In this document: positions 26,203-34,835 of the stretch, piece after piece
Layout: the number at the start of each line of letters is the position of its first letter
Position numbering within the stretch: the first letter of the stretch is position 1
Virus record (IMG/VR): IMGVR_UViG_3300042469_000137
Coordinates: 1-50,229 of that record
Strand: one strand, 5' to 3'
DNA length: 50,229 nucleotides
Source: a virus
Notes under the pieces: generated by a model
Told to the model about the DNA's origin: nothing
What the model saw: the letters and a program-made list of their open reading frames with translations, nothing else
Databases searched by the model: none
Translations under genes and position numbers: made by a program

Positions 26203-26703
26203 ATGGAAACTAATGAAGGTCAAGAAATTTATTTCAAACAATACATCCAGAGGCAGGAAAATCTGCTTCTGGATTTTATTCGTAAAAATACCGATTTAGA
26301 AATTAGAGTTTCTGCTCTATCTTTCTCGTTAAAAGATATAACTTCCAAATACGAAGAATCTCAAAAACAAGTTTCAATACAAAACGATTTGATGCAACAA
26401 GCAGCAAACAGTGTAGAAAAACTTACTATTGAGAAAATGAATCTAGAGAAAAAAGAAACAGATAATAATAAAATAATAGAAGATTTGAAAAAGAATCTTC
26501 ATGATTGTAAAGAAGAAAGAAAAAAGATTTTAAAAGATTTTGATGAATTTAAAAAATCTAATAAAAATTACGAAGATCTGAGTAAAGAATATGCTCGTCA
26601 AAACGAAGAAATGAATAAAGTATATTCTGAAAATAAACAATTAAAAGATAAAACTATAAATAAAACTAAACCTCAGGCAATATTGCCTCCGGATGAATTT
26701 TAA
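26203..26703 (+). CDS. Coiled-coil protein within the fibre cluster
   Basis: A 166-residue, highly charged protein predicted by eye to be almost entirely coiled coil from about residue 15 to 150: heptad-like spacing of L/I/V with Lys/Glu/Asn-rich faces, for example VEKLTIEKMNLEKKETDNNK and IIEDLKKNLHDCKEERKKIL. It ends in a short non-helical tail, QAILPPDEF. There is no membrane segment. ATG at 26203 follows AAGGA at 26190. Sitting between two fibre genes, it could be an assembly chaperone or a structural rod; no specific family is recognised. Confidence 0.65.
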   Translation: METNEGQEIYFKQYIQRQENLLLDFIRKNTDLEIRVSALSFSLKDITSKYEESQKQVSIQNDLMQQAANSVEKLTIEKMNLEKKETDNNKIIEDLKKNLHDCKEERKKILKDFDEFKKSNKNYEDLSKEYARQNEEMNKVYSENKQLKDKTINKTKPQAILPPDEF

Positions 26704-26707
26704 ATTT

Positions 26708-26723
26708 CTCAGTATATACTGAG
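26708..26723. repeat. 16-bp perfect palindrome between genes
   Basis: CTCAGTATATACTGAG reads identically on both strands and fills part of the 37-base gap between the coiled-coil gene and the next fibre gene. It has no loop and only TTT after it, so it is a poor intrinsic terminator. It could be a protein-binding site or an RNA-processing stem. Confidence 0.5.
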
Positions 26724-26740
26724 TTTCAGAGGAGCCTAGA

Positions 26741-27880
26741 ATGGCCAACACAGTTTTCAAACTGCGACGTTCATCAGTCGCAGGTAAAGTTCCTACCACA
26801 ACAGATATTGCTATTGGCGAATTGGCAATAAATCTTACTGATAGAAAACTGTATTCTTCTGATGGTTCTAATACTTGGGAAATTGGAGCTAATCTTACAT
26901 CTATAAGCGTTTCCGCTAATTCTACAGTAAACAATATTATCATTTCTGGTGGAATATTTGCCAATGGTGGATTTGGTAATTCTGGGCAAGTTTTAACTTC
27001 TAATGGTTCAGCAACTTATTGGACTAGTTCTAGCGGCGCAGGAACAGTAACACAAGTTAATACTGGAATTGGACTTACTGGAGGTCCAATCACATCTTCA
27101 GGAACTATAGAAGTTGTAGCCAATAGTGGCATAGTTGCTAACTCTTCAGGGGTGTTTGTTAAAGCTGGTAATAATGTTACTGTAAATTCAACTGGCGTTC
27201 ATGTTATTGGCTCTGGTTATGTCAGACAATCGTTTACCGGTAATGGTTCTAATACGATATTCACAATATCTGGAGGTTATACATCTAATAATCTTGATGT
27301 ATATGTTAATGGTATTAGATATAATAGTTCAGAAGTAGATGTGTCGTCGGGCACAACAATTACTTTTACAACAGCTCCTTTATCTGGCGCTTTGATTGAA
27401 GTTGTTGGTATAACTGCTGGCGTTCTGAATTATACAACCGTTAATACTGATTTAGCCTATACTTGGACAAATACGCACACTTTTAGTAATACAGTAACAT
27501 TAAACGCTGTTTCAGCAAACGGTTCTCTAGGCACCGCCAATCAGGTATTAACGACAAACGGTTCAGTTGTGTATTGGGCAAATGCTTCTGGTGGTAGCGG
27601 TGGCGGTTCTTGGATTCAAAAAACTTCTGGGTATACCGCCGTCAAAGGCGAATGGATCATGTGTGATACGAGCTCCGGAGCATTTACAGTTACATTACCA
27701 GCCTCTCCTAATACTAATGATTATGTAAAAATAAACGTTGGGCCAGTGGCTTCAACAAATAATATAACAATTGGAAGAAATGGCTCTACAATTATGTCAT
27801 TGAGCGAAAATATGACTATAAATGACAATAATATTACAGTAGAGTTTGTTTATAATGGTTCAACTTGGAGAATAGCATAA
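26741..27880 (+). CDS. Tail fibre with 'KLRRS...IGELAIN' module
   Basis: A 379-residue fibre. The N-terminal NTVFKLRRSSVAGKVPTTTD, followed by IAIGELAINLTDRKLYSSDG, is the common fibre attachment module. Repeats follow (GGFGNSGQVLTSNGSATYW, GSLGTANQVLTTNGSVVYW). A domain at about residues 160-235 (VRQSFTGNGSNTIFTISGGY, NLDVYVNGIRYNSSEVDVSS) matches the beta domain seen at T4-type fibre tips ('q.ftatagqt.F.v..gy...ldVyvNG..l'). The C-terminal 80 residues (IQKTSGYTAVKGEWIMCDTS, SGAFTVTLPASPNTNDYVKI) resemble the terminal knob of many phage fibres. The next gene follows immediately, without a gap. Confidence 0.82.
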   Translation: MANTVFKLRRSSVAGKVPTTTDIAIGELAINLTDRKLYSSDGSNTWEIGANLTSISVSANSTVNNIIISGGIFANGGFGNSGQVLTSNGSATYWTSSSGAGTVTQVNTGIGLTGGPITSSGTIEVVANSGIVANSSGVFVKAGNNVTVNSTGVHVIGSGYVRQSFTGNGSNTIFTISGGYTSNNLDVYVNGIRYNSSEVDVSSGTTITFTTAPLSGALIEVVGITAGVLNYTTVNTDLAYTWTNTHTFSNTVTLNAVSANGSLGTANQVLTTNGSVVYWANASGGSGGGSWIQKTSGYTAVKGEWIMCDTSSGAFTVTLPASPNTNDYVKINVGPVASTNNITIGRNGSTIMSLSENMTINDNNITVEFVYNGSTWRIA

Positions 27881-29107
27881 ATGAGTAATTTTTCACAATT
27901 TATAGGTAAAGCATTCCCAATAGGCGGAATACTTAATATGCCATATAGTTCAGATTTATATACTGCTGCTGATGGTACCCAATGGTACGCTTTAGTATCT
28001 ACTGCTCCTTTTGATTATACTTCAGATTATTCTTATTTACCAGATCACTTGACTTCGCCGCATCCTATATTTTATGGCCCGGAAAGCGGAGGACTTTGGT
28101 ATGGACCTGTAGTTTCACAATCTATTTCTATAGCATATAATCCTTCCGGACCTCTTTATGTTACTGCAACTTTTAATGGTAATGCTACTAATGGATTCAA
28201 ATATTATACATCAACAAATGGTTCAACATGGACAGAAAGAACATTTCCTAATTCTAAAACGTATCCTATTATACAGTATACAGCAGGAAAATTTATAGCA
28301 GTTTCGCCAAGTTCAACAACAGATGGTATTATAACTTCTACTGATGGTATTAATTGGACTTCAGTTACAGGTGTGAGCATAGCAAATATCACAGATATTA
28401 TATCTGATGGTACAGATGTAATTGTATTTCCATATAATAGTACAACGGCAGCATATTCTTCAGACGGTGGTTCTACTTGGGCTTCATCGACAATGGCTGC
28501 TAGTTCTGGCACTAGTAATGCAATCAATACTAATGGTATAGGAAGTATTACATGGAACGCTGGCGCTGGATTATTTATAGCAATAACTTCTACAACAGGG
28601 CAATATCAAACATCAGCAACAGGGGCTAATGGATCATGGACAGCCAGAACGCCAGCAACCTATAATGGTTACGCACAATTTACAAATTCAACAAGGTTTG
28701 CTTCAAACTCAACAACAACAGTTGCAGTAGGTATAACTGGTTTTTTTGCAACTACAACTGATGGTTTAACTTGGAGTAATCATGGATTGATTTCGACCTC
28801 ATTGGCTACTACTTCCGCTCCTCTTGCAGTGTATCATGATGGAACTAGATTTGTTGTTAGATTTTCTCAAAGAGTTTTTTATTCGACAGATGGTGTAACA
28901 TGGACAGAAGGTAAACCAATTGGAGGAGTATCAATTAATAGCCCAGTTTCAAGCGGTGTGATGTTTAGCTTTCTTACAAACAATTTTACATTGATTAATA
29001 AAATGTTAAAAATATCCGATGTCACATTAACTACTCCACAAACAATTATTCCTGCTGCTGGACATTCTTTTTTTGCTGCCACCGTAAATTACGTAAGAAT
29101 CAGATAA
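27881..29107 (+). CDS. BNR/Asp-box-like propeller protein, putative adhesin
   Basis: A 408-residue protein. After an N-terminal stretch that may be a docking segment (FSQFIGKAFPIGGILNMPYS), it has repeated 'TxDGxxW' elements of the Asp-box/BNR type: TSTNGSTWTERTFPNSKTYP (about residues 108-127), TSTDGINWTSVTG (about 150), SSDGGSTWASS (about 195), TTDGLTWSNHG (about 290) and STDGVTWTEGKPIGG (about 332). Such repeats fold as beta-propeller blades of sialidase-like proteins, but I see no sialidase catalytic set (no FRIP). A carbohydrate-binding or structural fibre-tip role is therefore more likely than hydrolysis. It abuts the preceding fibre gene without a gap and may be its tip protein. Confidence 0.65.
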   Translation: MSNFSQFIGKAFPIGGILNMPYSSDLYTAADGTQWYALVSTAPFDYTSDYSYLPDHLTSPHPIFYGPESGGLWYGPVVSQSISIAYNPSGPLYVTATFNGNATNGFKYYTSTNGSTWTERTFPNSKTYPIIQYTAGKFIAVSPSSTTDGIITSTDGINWTSVTGVSIANITDIISDGTDVIVFPYNSTTAAYSSDGGSTWASSTMAASSGTSNAINTNGIGSITWNAGAGLFIAITSTTGQYQTSATGANGSWTARTPATYNGYAQFTNSTRFASNSTTTVAVGITGFFATTTDGLTWSNHGLISTSLATTSAPLAVYHDGTRFVVRFSQRVFYSTDGVTWTEGKPIGGVSINSPVSSGVMFSFLTNNFTLINKMLKISDVTLTTPQTIIPAAGHSFFAATVNYVRIR

Positions 29108-29110
29108 ATA
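29103..29110 (+). promoter_or_regulatory. Candidate T4-type late promoter (GATAAATA, one mismatch)
   Basis: This is a one-base variant of TATAAATA. It overlaps the stop codon of the preceding gene and lies 21 bases before the ATG at 29132, with GAGAGAG between as ribosome binding site. The position suits a late start of the following fibre gene. The mismatch lowers confidence. Confidence 0.4.
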
Positions 29111-29131
29111 TATAAAAAGAGAGAGATTTAA

Positions 29132-30559
29132 ATGGCTCAAAGTCAAGAATTAGCAGAATTAGGGCAATATTTATCTGTAAATAGTACTTCTAATACCATT
29201 ATTTTTAATGGTATTATTTCTGTTGCTAATGTATCTATGACTTCTGCCGGATTTACAGTTAATGGTTCAACAGTTGTTGTAAACTCTTCTGGTGTTACAA
29301 CAACAGGATTTGTTAATGCTACTTCAAGTGTTAACTCTGCTTCGTATACGACTGGCGGAACAGGAACGAGTACTGGCGGATTTGTTGCTAATACCACTCG
29401 AATTTTTATTGGCAATAATACTGTTAATGCAGCTGTTAATACTACTGTTTTATATATTAGTGGTAATGTTATTGCTAATTCTACTGGCGCTAACAATGCA
29501 TTCAATTTAGGCGGAACTGCTGCTTCTTCCTATCAGCTTAATTCTACTTTAAACGCTAATATTGCCAGTTACCTTCCAACATATACTGGTGTTGTTAATG
29601 GTTCTAGTCATACTGTAGGTTCTTCATTTATTGCTAATGCTACTGGTGTTTATCATACTGGCACAATGAACGCTGCCAGTCTTACAGTGGGAACTTCTAC
29701 AATCGCTAATTCCACTGGCGTTTACACTGGTATTGTTAATGGTTCTAGTATTACAGTTGGAACTTCTTTCACTGCTAACTCTACTGTGGTTAACGCTGTC
29801 AGTTTAAGAGTAGCTAGTAGTTTCTTAGCCAATACTACAGGCGCTTATCATACTGGAACTATGAACGCTGCTAGTTTTACAGTAGGCACCTCAACAATTG
29901 CTAATGCTACTGGTGTTTACACTGGAATAGTTAATGCTACAACGATCTCAACTGGTTCAGTAAACGTAATAAATGCTTCTGGTTTGACAACCTCGGCCAA
30001 CGTTAATATATCAGCAACAGGCGAACTTATTATCACTGCTGGCGCTGGTATATCTGCTAATGGCGGATTTGGTACCGCTGGTCAAGTTTTAACTTCTAAT
30101 GCATCTTCAATATATTGGTCAACAGTTGGCGGTGGTGCTACGCTAACTGCAAATAATACTGACACAGTTACATATTACTTACCTATGGCCAATACTACAT
30201 CAGGCACTTGGTCTAATGCTGTAGTTTCAACCACCAAACTATACTTTGTTCCTTCAACTGGAACTTTGTCCGCTACGATATTCAATTCACTATCAGACGC
30301 TAATCAAAAGACAAATGTTCAGATTATTACCAGTGCTGTTAATACAGTCAGTAAAATGGAAGGTGTTTCGTTCAACTGGAAAGATTCTGGAGCAAAATCA
30401 TATGGTGTTATTGCTCAAGAAATTGAAAAGATACTTCCGGATATTGTCAATGAAAACAATGGAACTAAGTCTGTCAATTATGATGCTATCATAGCGTTCC
30501 TTATTCAATCAGTCAAAGAACTTTCTGAAAGGGTTGAGAGATTAGAGAATGACAAGTAA
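29132..30559 (+). CDS. Tail fibre with C-terminal S74 intramolecular chaperone
   Basis: A 475-residue fibre rich in Asn/Ser/Thr. The body contains repeats of the same VGTSTIANSTGVYTGIVN type as the long fibre at 20499, plus GGFGTAGQVLTSNASSIYW. From about residue 385 it is a Peptidase_S74 intramolecular chaperone: LSDANQKTNVQII, then MEGVSFNWKDSGAKSYGVIA, QEIEKILPDIV and a C-terminal coiled coil (SVKELSERVERLEND). Ser388 and Lys393 have the spacing of the Ser-Lys self-cleavage dyad, although the usual R-L before Lys is N-Q. Such domains trimerise the fibre and are then released. It overlaps the next gene by 11 bases. Confidence 0.85.
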   Translation: MAQSQELAELGQYLSVNSTSNTIIFNGIISVANVSMTSAGFTVNGSTVVVNSSGVTTTGFVNATSSVNSASYTTGGTGTSTGGFVANTTRIFIGNNTVNAAVNTTVLYISGNVIANSTGANNAFNLGGTAASSYQLNSTLNANIASYLPTYTGVVNGSSHTVGSSFIANATGVYHTGTMNAASLTVGTSTIANSTGVYTGIVNGSSITVGTSFTANSTVVNAVSLRVASSFLANTTGAYHTGTMNAASFTVGTSTIANATGVYTGIVNATTISTGSVNVINASGLTTSANVNISATGELIITAGAGISANGGFGTAGQVLTSNASSIYWSTVGGGATLTANNTDTVTYYLPMANTTSGTWSNAVVSTTKLYFVPSTGTLSATIFNSLSDANQKTNVQIITSAVNTVSKMEGVSFNWKDSGAKSYGVIAQEIEKILPDIVNENNGTKSVNYDAIIAFLIQSVKELSERVERLENDK

Positions 30560-31712
30560 TTATCTTGCCGATGATCCAATTTTAGGTAGCGTAGATTTAG
30601 ACGATCTATTTGTCACTGACGCTTGGTTAGTTGATCAGTTTGTTGGTAATCAGATGTGGGCGTTTGGGCAAAACAATTTTGGTCAATTAGGAGACAGAAC
30701 AATAGTTCATCGTTCTTCACCAGTTCAAGTAGGATCGCTAGTAAATTGGAGTCGTGTTGCTGCTGGTAGTGATCATATAGTATCAATAAAAACAGATGGC
30801 ACTTTATGGGCATGGGGTTACGGCGCTCAAGGTCAATTGGGTCTTGGTAATACTACTAGTCGTTCATCTCCAGTTCAAGTAGGTTCATTAACTAATTGGA
30901 AACAAGTGTCAGGCGGTTATTATGAAACATTAGCAATTAAAACAGACGGCACTTTATGGGGATGGGGTTATAATTTTTATGGTCAATTAGGAGATGGAAC
31001 GAGAGTTGATAAGTCTTCGCCTATTCAAGTTGGAACTTTGACTAATTGGAAACAAGTTGAAACCTCATTTGGATTTACAATAGCAATTAAAACAGATGGT
31101 ACGTTATGGGCATGGGGATTAAACGATTATGGTCAATTAGGTTTAGGAGATATAGTTCATCGATCATCGCCTATTCAAGTTGGATCATTAACCAACTGGA
31201 AACAAGTTTCAGTGGGTTATTATAGCACATTTGCGATTAAGACTGACGGAACATTATGGGCATGGGGCAGAAATAATTTTGGGTTTCTAGGAATAGGTAA
31301 TACCGCCCATCGTTCTTCTCCTACTCAAGTTGGATCATTGACTAATTGGAAACAGGTTTCTTCTGGACAATTTCATGTAGCAGCTATTAAAACTGATGGA
31401 ACTTTGTGGAGTTGGGGAAATAATGATTATGGTCAATTAGGCTCAGGGAATTCTACTGGTCGTTCTTCTCCTATACAAATAGGAACATTGACTAATTGGA
31501 AACAAGTTTCCTTAGCTAAATTCAATTATCACACAACAGCAATCAAAACTGATGGTACATTATGGTCTTGGGGGCTTAATATTGAGGGTTACTTGGGTCA
31601 TAATGATCTAGTTTGGAAGTCTTCTCCTGTGCAACTTGGTTCATTAACTAATTGGAAGGAAGTTGCTACTGCATTTAGATCAACTGTAGCAATAACTTAC
31701 ACTGAAATATAA
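30549..31712 (+). CDS. RCC1-repeat seven-bladed propeller, tail protein (copy 1)
   Basis: A 387-residue protein of seven RCC1-type repeats of about 48-51 residues, with consensus 'HRSSPVQVGSLTNWKQVS.G...T.AIKTDGTLWAWG.N..GQLGLG'. The seven 'W.WG' cores are WAFGQNN, WAWGYGA, WGWGYNF, WAWGLND, WAWGRNN, WSWGNND and WSWGLNI. A final half repeat (NWKEVATAFRSTVAI) could close the ring. The N-terminal 35 residues (SVDLDDLFVTDAWLVDQFVG) resemble the docking stretch in the third copy. There is no signal peptide. It starts inside the end of the S74 fibre gene, so it may be its co-assembled tip. Ligand binding by the propeller is inferred. Confidence 0.85.
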   Translation: MTSNYLADDPILGSVDLDDLFVTDAWLVDQFVGNQMWAFGQNNFGQLGDRTIVHRSSPVQVGSLVNWSRVAAGSDHIVSIKTDGTLWAWGYGAQGQLGLGNTTSRSSPVQVGSLTNWKQVSGGYYETLAIKTDGTLWGWGYNFYGQLGDGTRVDKSSPIQVGTLTNWKQVETSFGFTIAIKTDGTLWAWGLNDYGQLGLGDIVHRSSPIQVGSLTNWKQVSVGYYSTFAIKTDGTLWAWGRNNFGFLGIGNTAHRSSPTQVGSLTNWKQVSSGQFHVAAIKTDGTLWSWGNNDYGQLGSGNSTGRSSPIQIGTLTNWKQVSLAKFNYHTTAIKTDGTLWSWGLNIEGYLGHNDLVWKSSPVQLGSLTNWKEVATAFRSTVAITYTEI

Positions 31713-31724
31713 TAGAGGAATAAA

Positions 31725-32378
31725 ATGACTGATTACGTTCTTGTAGAAAACAAACAAATAATTCATCTTGGTCCTATGGGTTGGAAGCCAAGAATGTTTC
31801 AATCTGAATTGAACGATCTTGAAGTAGATTTTACTGTTCCTACAGCAGAACCCGGATACATTCAGATCAATGAAAACTTTGAGATTATGCCTGTGAGTTT
31901 AGATACTCCAACGCATAATCCATTGTTTGAAGAACTGGCAGGTCCATTTTGGACGTATGAAAATAATACTGCTATTGGTCATTACACTGTGCATGACGGT
32001 AATATAGATTCTATCAAAGGCAATTTAAAAAACATCGTCGCTGCTCTAAGATATAATAAAGAACAAACTCCGTTCAAATACACCATTCAAGGAACAGAAA
32101 TTACTGTTGATGCGTCAAGAGAAAACAGAAATATCTTTGTTCAGAAATATCAATTTATGACTGACGCTGAAACTGTTGATTGGAAGTTTCCAGAAACATG
32201 GCTCACACTAACTAAGGCAGAACTCGGCGAATTAGTTGTGGCTGGTGCTACTCACATTCAGACACAATTTGATTGGGAAAAAGGATATGTTGATAGTATT
32301 GAAAGTTCTACAACTATTGACAATCTAAGAAACATTTATAATGAATTGATACCTCCGCCTAATTACTCAGGGGTGTAG
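31725..32378 (+). CDS. Fibre-cluster accessory protein (DUF4376/tail-fibre-assembly-like)
   Basis: A 217-residue protein between the first and second RCC1 genes. The N-terminal 60 residues (DYVLVENKQIIHLGPMGWKP, then FTVPTAEPGYIQINENFEIM) look like the opening of proteins encoded after phage fibre genes. The 120-200 region (NNTAIGHYTVHDGNIDSIKG, NLKNIVAALRYNKEQTPFKY, DASRENRNIFVQKY) resembles the DUF4376 pattern of fibre-associated proteins, which includes a helix pair and an 'R..i......' motif. An assembly or attachment role is inferred from location only. ATG at 31725 follows AGAGGAA. Confidence 0.6.
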   Translation: MTDYVLVENKQIIHLGPMGWKPRMFQSELNDLEVDFTVPTAEPGYIQINENFEIMPVSLDTPTHNPLFEELAGPFWTYENNTAIGHYTVHDGNIDSIKGNLKNIVAALRYNKEQTPFKYTIQGTEITVDASRENRNIFVQKYQFMTDAETVDWKFPETWLTLTKAELGELVVAGATHIQTQFDWEKGYVDSIESSTTIDNLRNIYNELIPPPNYSGV

Positions 32379-32380
32379 TA

Positions 32381-33616
32381 ATGGCTGTTACTGGTCCTAA
32401 CACAGGATTTACACTCACTGAATCAGGAGTAACGAGTGATCTTGGTAATAGGTATGTTTCTAAAGACTATCTACTTGATGTTTATCCCAATTTAGTTTCT
32501 CCAACAGGAAACAGAACTTCTCCTGGATTGTATGTTTGGGGATTTCAAACCAGTCCTAGTGGCGAGTATTTTTTGGGTCTAGGAGACAGTAATCATCGTT
32601 CTTCGCCAGTTCAACTTGGATCGTTGAGTAATTGGAACATGGCTAGTTATGGCGATACTCATGTCATAGCTTTAAAAACAGATGGCACTTTATGGGGGTG
32701 GGGCGGTGATAGTGGATCAAGAGGAGCATTTGGTGTAGTTACTAATTTAGGTGGTACTTATTCAACGCCAATACAGTTAGGCGCTGATACAAACTGGAAA
32801 TTTGTAAAAGCAGGAAGATTATTGTCAGTAGGATTGAAAAATGATGGATCGATGTGGGCGACAGGTTATAACTTAGATGGTCAGTTAGGTTTCGGAACAG
32901 GAGGTGTAAATGTTTCTAGTTGGACTCAAATAGGCTCTGATACTAACTGGAAACAATTAGTGTATGGCGAGTATAGTGGTTACGCTTTAAAAAATAATGG
33001 TACATTATGGAGTTGGGGATTTAATGGTAGTGGTCAATTAGGCCATGGTAATATAGTCCATCGTTCTTCTCCTACTCAAGTTGGTTCATTAACTAACTGG
33101 AAACAAGTTTCTGCTGGTCTTAGATATGGAATGGCAGTCAAAACAGATGGCACATTATGGGCATGGGGTCACAATAATGTAGGCCAATTAGGTTTAGGTG
33201 ATCTTGTTCATCGTTCGTCTCCTGTTCAGGTTGGTTCATTGACCAATTGGAAAGAAGTTTCTTGCGGAGGATGGGCATGTTTTGCGATTAAAACAGATGG
33301 AACATTATGGGCTTGGGGTCATAATCCAGCGGGCGACTTAGGTTTAAACGATACTAATAGTCGTTCTTCCCCTGTTCAGGTTGGTTCATTGACCAATTGG
33401 AAACGTGTTTTTGGTGCCTGTGGTAAAGCAATTAAGACTGACGGAACATTGTGGGGATGGGGACGAAATTCCGAAGGAAATGTAGGAGTTGGTACTGCAA
33501 CAGATAGATCATCACCTATTCAAATAGGCACAGAAACAACTTGGAAATCTTGTAATTACGATGGTTATAACACTACTAGAATGACAACATTCGCAATCAA
33601 AGACGGATATTTTTAA
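32381..33616 (+). CDS. RCC1-repeat seven-bladed propeller, tail protein (copy 2)
   Basis: A 411-residue paralogue of the protein at 30549 with seven 'W.(W/T)G' blade cores (YVWGFQT, WGWGGDS, WATGYNL, WSWGFNG, WAWGHNN, WAWGHNP, WGWGRNS). The first three blades have diverged and carry insertions (for example SGSRGAFGVVTNLGGTYSTP), while blades 4-6 keep the HRSSPVQVGSLTNWK consensus. The N-terminal ~45 residues (SGVTSDLGNRYVSKDYLLDV, then YPNLVSPTGN) match a docking motif found at the start of many large-phage fibre proteins. It starts 2 bases after the accessory protein and ends directly at the third copy. Confidence 0.85.
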   Translation: MAVTGPNTGFTLTESGVTSDLGNRYVSKDYLLDVYPNLVSPTGNRTSPGLYVWGFQTSPSGEYFLGLGDSNHRSSPVQLGSLSNWNMASYGDTHVIALKTDGTLWGWGGDSGSRGAFGVVTNLGGTYSTPIQLGADTNWKFVKAGRLLSVGLKNDGSMWATGYNLDGQLGFGTGGVNVSSWTQIGSDTNWKQLVYGEYSGYALKNNGTLWSWGFNGSGQLGHGNIVHRSSPTQVGSLTNWKQVSAGLRYGMAVKTDGTLWAWGHNNVGQLGLGDLVHRSSPVQVGSLTNWKEVSCGGWACFAIKTDGTLWAWGHNPAGDLGLNDTNSRSSPVQVGSLTNWKRVFGACGKAIKTDGTLWGWGRNSEGNVGVGTATDRSSPIQIGTETTWKSCNYDGYNTTRMTTFAIKDGYF

Positions 33617-34807
33617 ATGCCAGCAATAGGATATAAATTTCCAATCTATAATTCTGATGGTAATGTATCAACTACAAGCGTTGATATGGGCGATATGTTT
33701 GTTTTTAAAGATCAGTTTTTGAATGCCGGATTATATGGGTGGGGAGACGATACTTATGGTCAAATAGGTGCAAATGTGGCAAATGATAGGCGTTCTTCGC
33801 CCGTTCAAATAGGCTCATTGACCAATTGGAAAGATATTACCAATGGGATTCAACATAATCATGCTATTAAAACTGATGGAACTTTGTGGAGTTGGGGTGC
33901 AAACTTTGCAGCACAATTAGGCGACGGAACAACTACTGATCGTTCATCTCCTGTTCAAATAGGAACAGGTACAAATTGGAAACAAATTTCTGCCGGTGGA
34001 AATTTTGTATTAGTTATCAAAACCGATGGCACTTTATGGGGATGGGGGGCCGCATCTTTTGGAAGATTAGGAGACGGAACAACCGTTACTAAGTCTTCGC
34101 CCGTTCAGATAGGAACAGACACAAATTGGAAACAAGTTTCTGCTGGTTTTTTACATGGCGGAGCAATTAAAACCGACGGTACATTATGGACGTGGGGTTA
34201 TAATGTTTTTGGCGCAGTAGGCGACGGAACAACTACTGATCGTTCATCTCCTGTTCAAATAGGAACAGGTACAAATTGGAAACAAGTTTCTGCCGGTTAC
34301 ACACACACTGGCGCTATTAAAACTGATGGTACTTTATGGGTGTGGGGAAACGGAGTTAATGGTAGATTAGGCAACGGAACAACTACTGATCGTTCATCTC
34401 CTGTTCAAGTAGGAACATTATCAAATTGGAAACAAATTTCTAGTGGAGCAGCTCATACTGGCGCTATAAAAACTGATGGTACTTTATGGATGTGGGGTCT
34501 GAATAATGATGGACAATTAGGTGATGGCACTGTTGTTTCAAAATCCTCGCCAATACAAATAGGAACAGGCACAAATTGGAAACAAATTTGCTTATCTAAA
34601 ACTGGATATTATACATTAGCAATCAAAACAGATGGCACATTGTGGGCGTGGGGAATAAACGCCAATATTTCTCCACATGGTAATCTAGGTTTAGGAGATA
34701 TAGTTCATCGATCATCGCCTGTTCAGATAGGATCACTAACTAACTGGAAACAAGTTTCAGCAGGAGAAGTTAGCGCACACGCTATATCTGCACCAGAACT
34801 ACCCTAA
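33617..34807 (+). CDS. RCC1-repeat seven-bladed propeller, tail protein (copy 3)
   Basis: A 396-residue paralogue with seven blades (YGWGDDT, WSWGANF, WGWGAAS, WTWGYNV, WVWGNGV, WMWGLNN, WAWGINA). Blade linkers are more uniform than in copies 1 and 2 (LGDGTTTDRSSPVQIGTGTN, then WKQVSAG), and several DNA stretches are near-identical between blades (around 33940-33980, 34225-34280 and 34375-34410), suggesting recent blade duplication or conversion. The N-terminal 40 residues (TTSVDMGDMFVFKDQFLNAG) differ from copy 2 but resemble copy 1. It is the last fibre-type gene before the glycan island, and its start codon follows the previous stop directly. Confidence 0.85.
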   Translation: MPAIGYKFPIYNSDGNVSTTSVDMGDMFVFKDQFLNAGLYGWGDDTYGQIGANVANDRRSSPVQIGSLTNWKDITNGIQHNHAIKTDGTLWSWGANFAAQLGDGTTTDRSSPVQIGTGTNWKQISAGGNFVLVIKTDGTLWGWGAASFGRLGDGTTVTKSSPVQIGTDTNWKQVSAGFLHGGAIKTDGTLWTWGYNVFGAVGDGTTTDRSSPVQIGTGTNWKQVSAGYTHTGAIKTDGTLWVWGNGVNGRLGNGTTTDRSSPVQVGTLSNWKQISSGAAHTGAIKTDGTLWMWGLNNDGQLGDGTVVSKSSPIQIGTGTNWKQICLSKTGYYTLAIKTDGTLWAWGINANISPHGNLGLGDIVHRSSPVQIGSLTNWKQVSAGEVSAHAISAPELP

Positions 34808-34835
34808 ATAGTCTATATTAGATTATGAGGTCGTT

